Of a stretch of DNA of 64,000 bases, positions 60,241-64,000 are shown piece by piece. Positions within the stretch are counted from its first letter, which is position 1. Each line of letters begins with the position of its first letter. Under the pieces are notes generated by a model. That model made no database searches and was not told the origin of the DNA. It saw nothing but the letters and a program-made list of their open reading frames with translations. This DNA comes from Janthinobacterium sp. SUN073 (GTDB taxonomy: Bacteria > Pseudomonadota > Gammaproteobacteria > Burkholderiales > Burkholderiaceae_D), in the NCBI RefSeq assembly GCF_030397665.1, contig NZ_JAPUBT010000008.1:161511-225510 (forward strand), in the 5' to 3' direction. A program made the translations under genes and the position numbers.

Positions 60241-61164
60241 ATGCAAAACCAGGAAACAGATAATCTCTCCGGCGTGGCCCTGTTCGTGCAACTGGCCCAG
60301 GCGGGCAGCTTTGTCGCCGCCGCGCGCCAGGCCGGCATTTCGCCGTCGGCCGTCAGCAAGAGCCTGGCCCGGCTCGAGCAGCGGCTGGGCGCGCGCCTGT
60401 TCCAGCGCAGCACGCGCCGGCTGAGCCTGACGGCCGAGGGCCAGCTGTTTTTGACCCGCAGCGAACGCATCCTGGCGGAAATGCAGGCGGCGCAGGAGGA
60501 ACTGGCGGGAGCGCGCGCGCCGCGGGGACGCCTGCGCCTGGGCTTGCCGGAACTGGGCGGCGTATTCCTGCCCGCGCTGGCCGATTTTGCCGCGCAGCAC
60601 CCCGCCATCGCGCTGGAGCTGGACTTTTCCGACGCGCTGGCCGAGGTCGTCGGCGACGGCTTCGACGCCGTCATCCGCATCGGCGCACCGCGCGATTCGC
60701 GCCTGGCCGCGCGCAAGCTGGGCCAGTTCCGCTCCTGCCTCGTGGCCTCCCCCGCCTACCTGGCGCGCCACGGCACGCCGCAGCATCCCCTTGAGCTGCA
60801 ACAACATGCTTGCCTGCACTACCGCTTCCGCCACAGCGGCAAGGTGGAGCAGTGGCGCTTGCGCCAGGACGATGGCGAGGCTGCGCCGGACTTGCCTTTG
60901 TCCATGATCTGCAACAATGTGGAAGCGCGGCTGCACTTTGCCCGGCAAGGCCTGGGCATCGCCTGGCTGCCCGACTTTCATGTGCGCCCGGCACTCGATG
61001 ACGGCAGCCTCATCGAGGTGCTGAGGGACTACGCGATCGCCGACCATCCAGCCCACAGTTGCTGGCTGCTGTGGCCGTCAGGACCGCACCTGGCGCCGAA
61101 AGTGCGGGCGCTCGTCGATTTCCTGGTCGAGGCGCAGCTGTTGTCGTCAATTGCCCACAAATAA
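60241..61164 (+). CDS. LysR-family regulator, divergent to second dehydrogenase
   Basis: A 307-residue LysR regulator (GVALFVQLAQAGSFVAAARQAGISPSAVSKSLARLEQRLGARLFQRSTRRLSLT), effector domain of the PBP2 CrgA type (LDFSDALAEVVGDGFDAVIRIGAPRDSRLAARKLG). The 97-base divergent spacer to the dehydrogenase gene suggests it controls that gene. No ribosome binding site is obvious before the ATG. Confidence 0.89.
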   Translation: MQNQETDNLSGVALFVQLAQAGSFVAAARQAGISPSAVSKSLARLEQRLGARLFQRSTRRLSLTAEGQLFLTRSERILAEMQAAQEELAGARAPRGRLRLGLPELGGVFLPALADFAAQHPAIALELDFSDALAEVVGDGFDAVIRIGAPRDSRLAARKLGQFRSCLVASPAYLARHGTPQHPLELQQHACLHYRFRHSGKVEQWRLRQDDGEAAPDLPLSMICNNVEARLHFARQGLGIAWLPDFHVRPALDDGSLIEVLRDYAIADHPAHSCWLLWPSGPHLAPKVRALVDFLVEAQLLSSIAHK

Positions 61165-61197
61165 GGCAGAGGAAAAACATTCGGACAAATATATCTT

Positions 61198-61203
61198 TAT
61201 AAT
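61198..61203 (+). promoter_or_regulatory. -10 box candidate for clcA
   Basis: A perfect TATAAT, 47 bases before the ATG of the chloride-channel gene. The expected -35 position reads AAACAT, which is poor. Confidence 0.35.
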
Positions 61204-61250
61204 GGCAAGTCTTCCCGACGCCCTGCGCGCCCCTTCCTGGACTTGCCGCA

Positions 61251-62594
61251 ATGAAGCACTTGCACGACATCCCCTCTGCCTTCAAGCATGAATTTGCCAA
61301 CCCGCGCCTGTGGTGGTCGCGCGCCGTCGTCGTCGGCATGGCCGCCATCGCGGGCCTCGTCGTCGTCGGCTTTACGTGGCTGGCGGAGGAAGCACTGGAC
61401 CTGTTTCTCTTTTTTAACGGCAAGGCCTGGTGGTTCGCCCTGCTGTGGACACCCGTTTGCGCCGCCCTGCTGGTCTGGCTGACGCGACGCTATGCGATGG
61501 GCGCGGCCGGCTCCGGCATCCCGCAAGTGATGGCCACGCTGGACCCGGCCGTGCCGCCGGAGCAGCGCTCGCTGTTTGTGTCCCTGAAACTCAGCGCAGC
61601 AAAAATCGTCCTGACGGCGGGCGGCTTGCTGGGTGGCTTGTCGCTGGGGCGCGAAGGGCCGTCCGTGCAGATCGCCGCCGGCGTGATGCTGGCCGCGCGC
61701 CGCTGGCTGCCGCGCCACTCGCAGGTCAGCGCCCATTCGCTGCTGGTGGCCGGTGGCGCGGCCGGCATCGCGGCCGCCTTCAATACGCCGCTGGCTGGCG
61801 TCATGTTTGCCATCGAAGAATTGTCGCGTTCGCCCGAGCAGCGCAACAGCGGCCTGATCGTCGCTGGCATCGTGCTGGCCGGCATGATGGCCGTGTCCAT
61901 CCACGGCAACGCCACCCACTTCGGCATCATCCACCCTGGCCCCATCGGCCTGGCGCTGGCCCTGCCAGGTTTACTGGTCACCTTGGTGGCCGGCGTGGCG
62001 GGCGGCCTGTTCGCCCGGCTACTGCTGGCCTCCGCCCGCGGCAACCCGCTGGGGAAATTATCCGCGTGGAGAAAGGGCAGGCCCGTGCTGTTCGCCGCCG
62101 TCTGCGGTTTGCTGGTGGCGGCCATCGGCATCGCCAGCCATGGCGCCACGTTCGGCAGCGGTACCGTGGCCACGCGCGCCATGCTGGAAGGTTCCAGCGA
62201 TGCCTCGCCCGCCTTTGTTGCTTTCAAGTATGTGGCGACATGGCTGACCGTGTGGTCGGGCGTGCCGGCCGGCATCTTCGCACCGTCGCTGGCCATCGGC
62301 GCCGGCATCGGCCACGATATCGCCGTGCTGCTGCACTACCCGCACGCGCCCGCGCTGATCGCGCTGGGCATGGTGGGTTTCCTGGCCGCCGCCACGCAGG
62401 CGCCGCTGACGGCGTTTATCATTGTCATGGAAATGGTCGACGGCCACGGCATGGTGCTGAGCCTGATGGCCTGCGCCGTGGTGGCCAGCACCGTCTCGCG
62501 CGTCCTCAGCGAACCGCTGTACGGGGCGCTGGCGCAGCTGCAGCTGCAACGGTTACCGCTGCAGTTGCAGGCTGGCCGGGATACTACATCGTAA
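61251..62594 (+). CDS. clcA: ClC-family chloride channel/H+ antiporter
   Basis: A 447-residue ClC protein. The three selectivity-filter segments are intact: GSGIP (87-91), GREGP (133-137) with gating Glu135, and GIFAP near residue 340. A bacterial ClC of this kind exchanges Cl- for H+ and aids acid resistance. The C-terminus is short and lacks CBS domains. Its stop overlaps the convergent marR gene by 11 bases. Confidence 0.92.
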   Translation: MKHLHDIPSAFKHEFANPRLWWSRAVVVGMAAIAGLVVVGFTWLAEEALDLFLFFNGKAWWFALLWTPVCAALLVWLTRRYAMGAAGSGIPQVMATLDPAVPPEQRSLFVSLKLSAAKIVLTAGGLLGGLSLGREGPSVQIAAGVMLAARRWLPRHSQVSAHSLLVAGGAAGIAAAFNTPLAGVMFAIEELSRSPEQRNSGLIVAGIVLAGMMAVSIHGNATHFGIIHPGPIGLALALPGLLVTLVAGVAGGLFARLLLASARGNPLGKLSAWRKGRPVLFAAVCGLLVAAIGIASHGATFGSGTVATRAMLEGSSDASPAFVAFKYVATWLTVWSGVPAGIFAPSLAIGAGIGHDIAVLLHYPHAPALIALGMVGFLAAATQAPLTAFIIVMEMVDGHGMVLSLMACAVVASTVSRVLSEPLYGALAQLQLQRLPLQLQAGRDTTS

Positions 62595-63078
62595 ACGGAA
62601 ACGGCTGCATGCCCGCCTGGCGGTCGTCTGGGGCGACCACGGCCAGCAAGGCGTTCAAGCCCTGGTTCAGGTGCGCCAGGCTGTCGGGGTCCAGCTGGGC
62701 CAGCGCGCTGGGCAGCAAGCCGCGCGCCGGCTGCGGCGCGCTGGCGATCACGGCCTGGCCCTCCGCCGTCAGGGTGAGCGTGACCACGCGCTGGTCGGGC
62801 TGGTCGCGCGCCTTGCGCACATAGGCTTTTTTCACCAACGCGTCGACCAGGTTGCTGGCCGTCGTCTGGTGGATGGACATCTTGCTGGCCAGCTCGCCCA
62901 TGCGCAGGCCTGGGCGCTCCAGCAATTCCTGCATCACCCACAATTGCGCGCCAGACACGCCGCATTGCTTCTCGATCTGCGCCGAGTGCCGCTGCGCCGC
63001 GCGCATAACGACGCGCATGTTTTGCAAGGCCATGCCCTGTGCCCGGGCCACCGCCGAAACTTCCGCTTCCACCACCAT
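62584..63078 (-). CDS. MarR-family regulator
   Basis: A 164-residue winged-helix regulator: CGVSGAQLWVMQELLERPGLRMGELASKMSIHQTTASNLVDALVKKAYVRKARDQPDQRVVTLTLTAEG is the classic MarR DNA-binding core including the DQR wing. GGAGG is near the ATG. MarR proteins respond to small aromatic ligands or oxidants; the target is not evident. Confidence 0.9.
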   Translation of the reverse strand: MVVEAEVSAVARAQGMALQNMRVVMRAAQRHSAQIEKQCGVSGAQLWVMQELLERPGLRMGELASKMSIHQTTASNLVDALVKKAYVRKARDQPDQRVVTLTLTAEGQAVIASAPQPARGLLPSALAQLDPDSLAHLNQGLNALLAVVAPDDRQAGMQPFPFTM

Positions 63079-63165
63079 TGCCTCCAGTTATCCTGCCGGC
63101 TTCACGCCTGCTGGCGGGCCGGAATCCGTACATGATACCTGCAAAGGCGGTCGCGCCCCTAGTGC

Positions 63166-63978
63166 CTATAGCCCGGCAGGCACTGGCGCTCCGGCCTGCC
63201 AAGCCTTCTCCCACACCTGCTTGCCCCGCTTGTCCCAGCGGCGCTCGATGCCCTGCTTCTTGCCATGTTCATACGGCACAAGCTGCAGCAGACTGCCGTC
63301 GCTGGCCCAGACTTGCAGCAAGCCATGGCGCCGGCCATCGCGCATGGGGATGACCTTGGCGCGCACGCCATTGTCATACCATTCCGTGACATCGCCCTGC
63401 TCGCGCCCTTGCGCGTCCTGCTGCCAGGCGATCGACGGCTTGCCGTTGCTGTCCCACTTCTGCATGCTGAGCAGCTTGCCCTTGCGGTACAGGGCCTTTT
63501 GCGCCAGCTGGCCATTGTCATGGCTTTCAAACGACCAGCCATCGGCTTCGCCATCCACCCAGACCTTGCGCGCGAGCACCTTGCCATCCTCGGCCAGGGT
63601 GAGGAACTCGCCATCCTGCTTGTCATGGATAAAGTGACTGCGCTGGAACAGCTTGCCATCGGCGTAAAACACTTCCTGCAGCCCATGCATCTTGCCGCCT
63701 TTCAGGAAGGCGTGGCTGCTCATCTTGCCATTCGGCCCGTATGACACGTACTCGCCATCGGCCATCTGCTTGCCGTGGTAGCGGATGCGGTTCATCAACT
63801 GGCCATTCTCATGGTACGTCTCGACAATCCGGTCACGCCCATTTGGCAGCAGGGTCACCTTTTGCTTGAGCTGGCCGTTGTCATAGAACGACGTATCGCC
63901 CTGCGCCGCCAGCGGCAAGGCAATCAACGCCGCCAGCAGCGCCAGGCGCATGGTCCGCATAGTCTGTCGATATGGCAT
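63166..63978 (-). CDS. Exported MORN_2-repeat protein (YwqK type)
   Basis: A 270-residue protein with a signal peptide (LALLAALIALPLAAQG) and about nine MORN_2-type repeats of the form YxNGxxxxxxxYxxG (YDNGQLKQ, YHENGQLMN, YGPNGKMSS, YADGKLFQ, SHDNGQLAQ, DSNGKPSI, YDNGVRAK, ASDGSLLQ, DKRGKQVW). This family is named after the YwqK antitoxin but is usually an outer-surface or periplasmic scaffold, with no toxin partner here. I start at 63978 for its AGGGG site; the ATG at 63960 is possible. Confidence 0.82.
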   Translation of the reverse strand: MPYRQTMRTMRLALLAALIALPLAAQGDTSFYDNGQLKQKVTLLPNGRDRIVETYHENGQLMNRIRYHGKQMADGEYVSYGPNGKMSSHAFLKGGKMHGLQEVFYADGKLFQRSHFIHDKQDGEFLTLAEDGKVLARKVWVDGEADGWSFESHDNGQLAQKALYRKGKLLSMQKWDSNGKPSIAWQQDAQGREQGDVTEWYDNGVRAKVIPMRDGRRHGLLQVWASDGSLLQLVPYEHGKKQGIERRWDKRGKQVWEKAWQAGAPVPAGL

Positions 63979-64000
63979 GCGATCCCCTACTTCGCCGCTA

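Noticed and set aside
63166-63978. Toxin-antitoxin system based on the YwqK antitoxin name
   Set aside because: Only MORN_2 repeats and a signal peptide are present, and no toxin gene adjoins.

Overview
The window is high-GC DNA with dense genes, short spacers and strong AAGGAG-type ribosome binding sites. The gene content (bacterial alpha-2-macroglobulin/PbpC, Gram-negative porin, DUF1800/DUF1501 pair, DUF3309, DUF4398 and DUF883 stress proteins, SpecificRecomb-family protein, many LysR regulators) points to a betaproteobacterium of the Oxalobacteraceae, most likely Janthinobacterium or a close relative (Massilia, Duganella). This placement is inferred from gene families, not from a marker gene. 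I saw no rRNA, tRNA, CRISPR array, prophage or insertion sequence.

Layout. 1-1532: end of a sulfonate/nitrate/taurine-type ABC importer (permease, ATPase). 1548-1608: nested palindromic repeat. 1640-4881: DctB/DctD-like sensor kinase and sigma-54 activator. 4987-6051: two small secreted proteins. 6144-10198: a type VI secretion lipase of the Tle3 kind coupled to its Tla3-like (DUF2875) adaptor, with no secretion apparatus nearby. 10199-18051 (minus): alpha-2-macroglobulin followed by penicillin-binding protein 1C. 18521-21806: OmpA porin, YihY-type membrane protein, AI-2E family transporter.

21879-34442 is an unusual concentration of small envelope and general-stress genes: BON lipoprotein, glycine-zipper lipoproteins, DUF3309 and lmo0937-type mini membrane proteins, YqjD/YqjE/YqjK-like operon, ferritin-like protein, DUF4398 lipoproteins, OmpA-like lipoproteins, AsmA, a patatin lipase and a Crp/Fnr-type regulator. 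Several of their upstream regions carry the same 16-bp palindrome (YGTRCG-N4-CGYACR), including the regulator's own upstream region, which suggests one local regulon.

34511-43725: M16 peptidase, TerC/CBS/CorC protein, DUF3617 protein, porin and a SpecificRecomb-family membrane protein. 43722-48263: a phospholipase D/cardiolipin synthase-like lipoprotein, then, after an unrelated small gene, a tight minus-strand operon of PAP2 phosphatase, lipid kinase and metallophosphoesterase. 48315-48629: two tandem LexA boxes in front of an unrecognised 74-aa gene, a likely SOS-controlled orphan. 48722-52791: second AI-2E transporter, a 120-bp inverted-repeat element, and the DUF1501/DUF1800 pair. 52897-61164 holds two divergent LysR/medium-chain dehydrogenase modules, glycerate kinase, YnfA, TerB-like and TerC proteins, and an NhaR-like regulator preceded by a strong palindrome. 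The window ends with a ClC chloride channel, a MarR regulator and a MORN-repeat protein.
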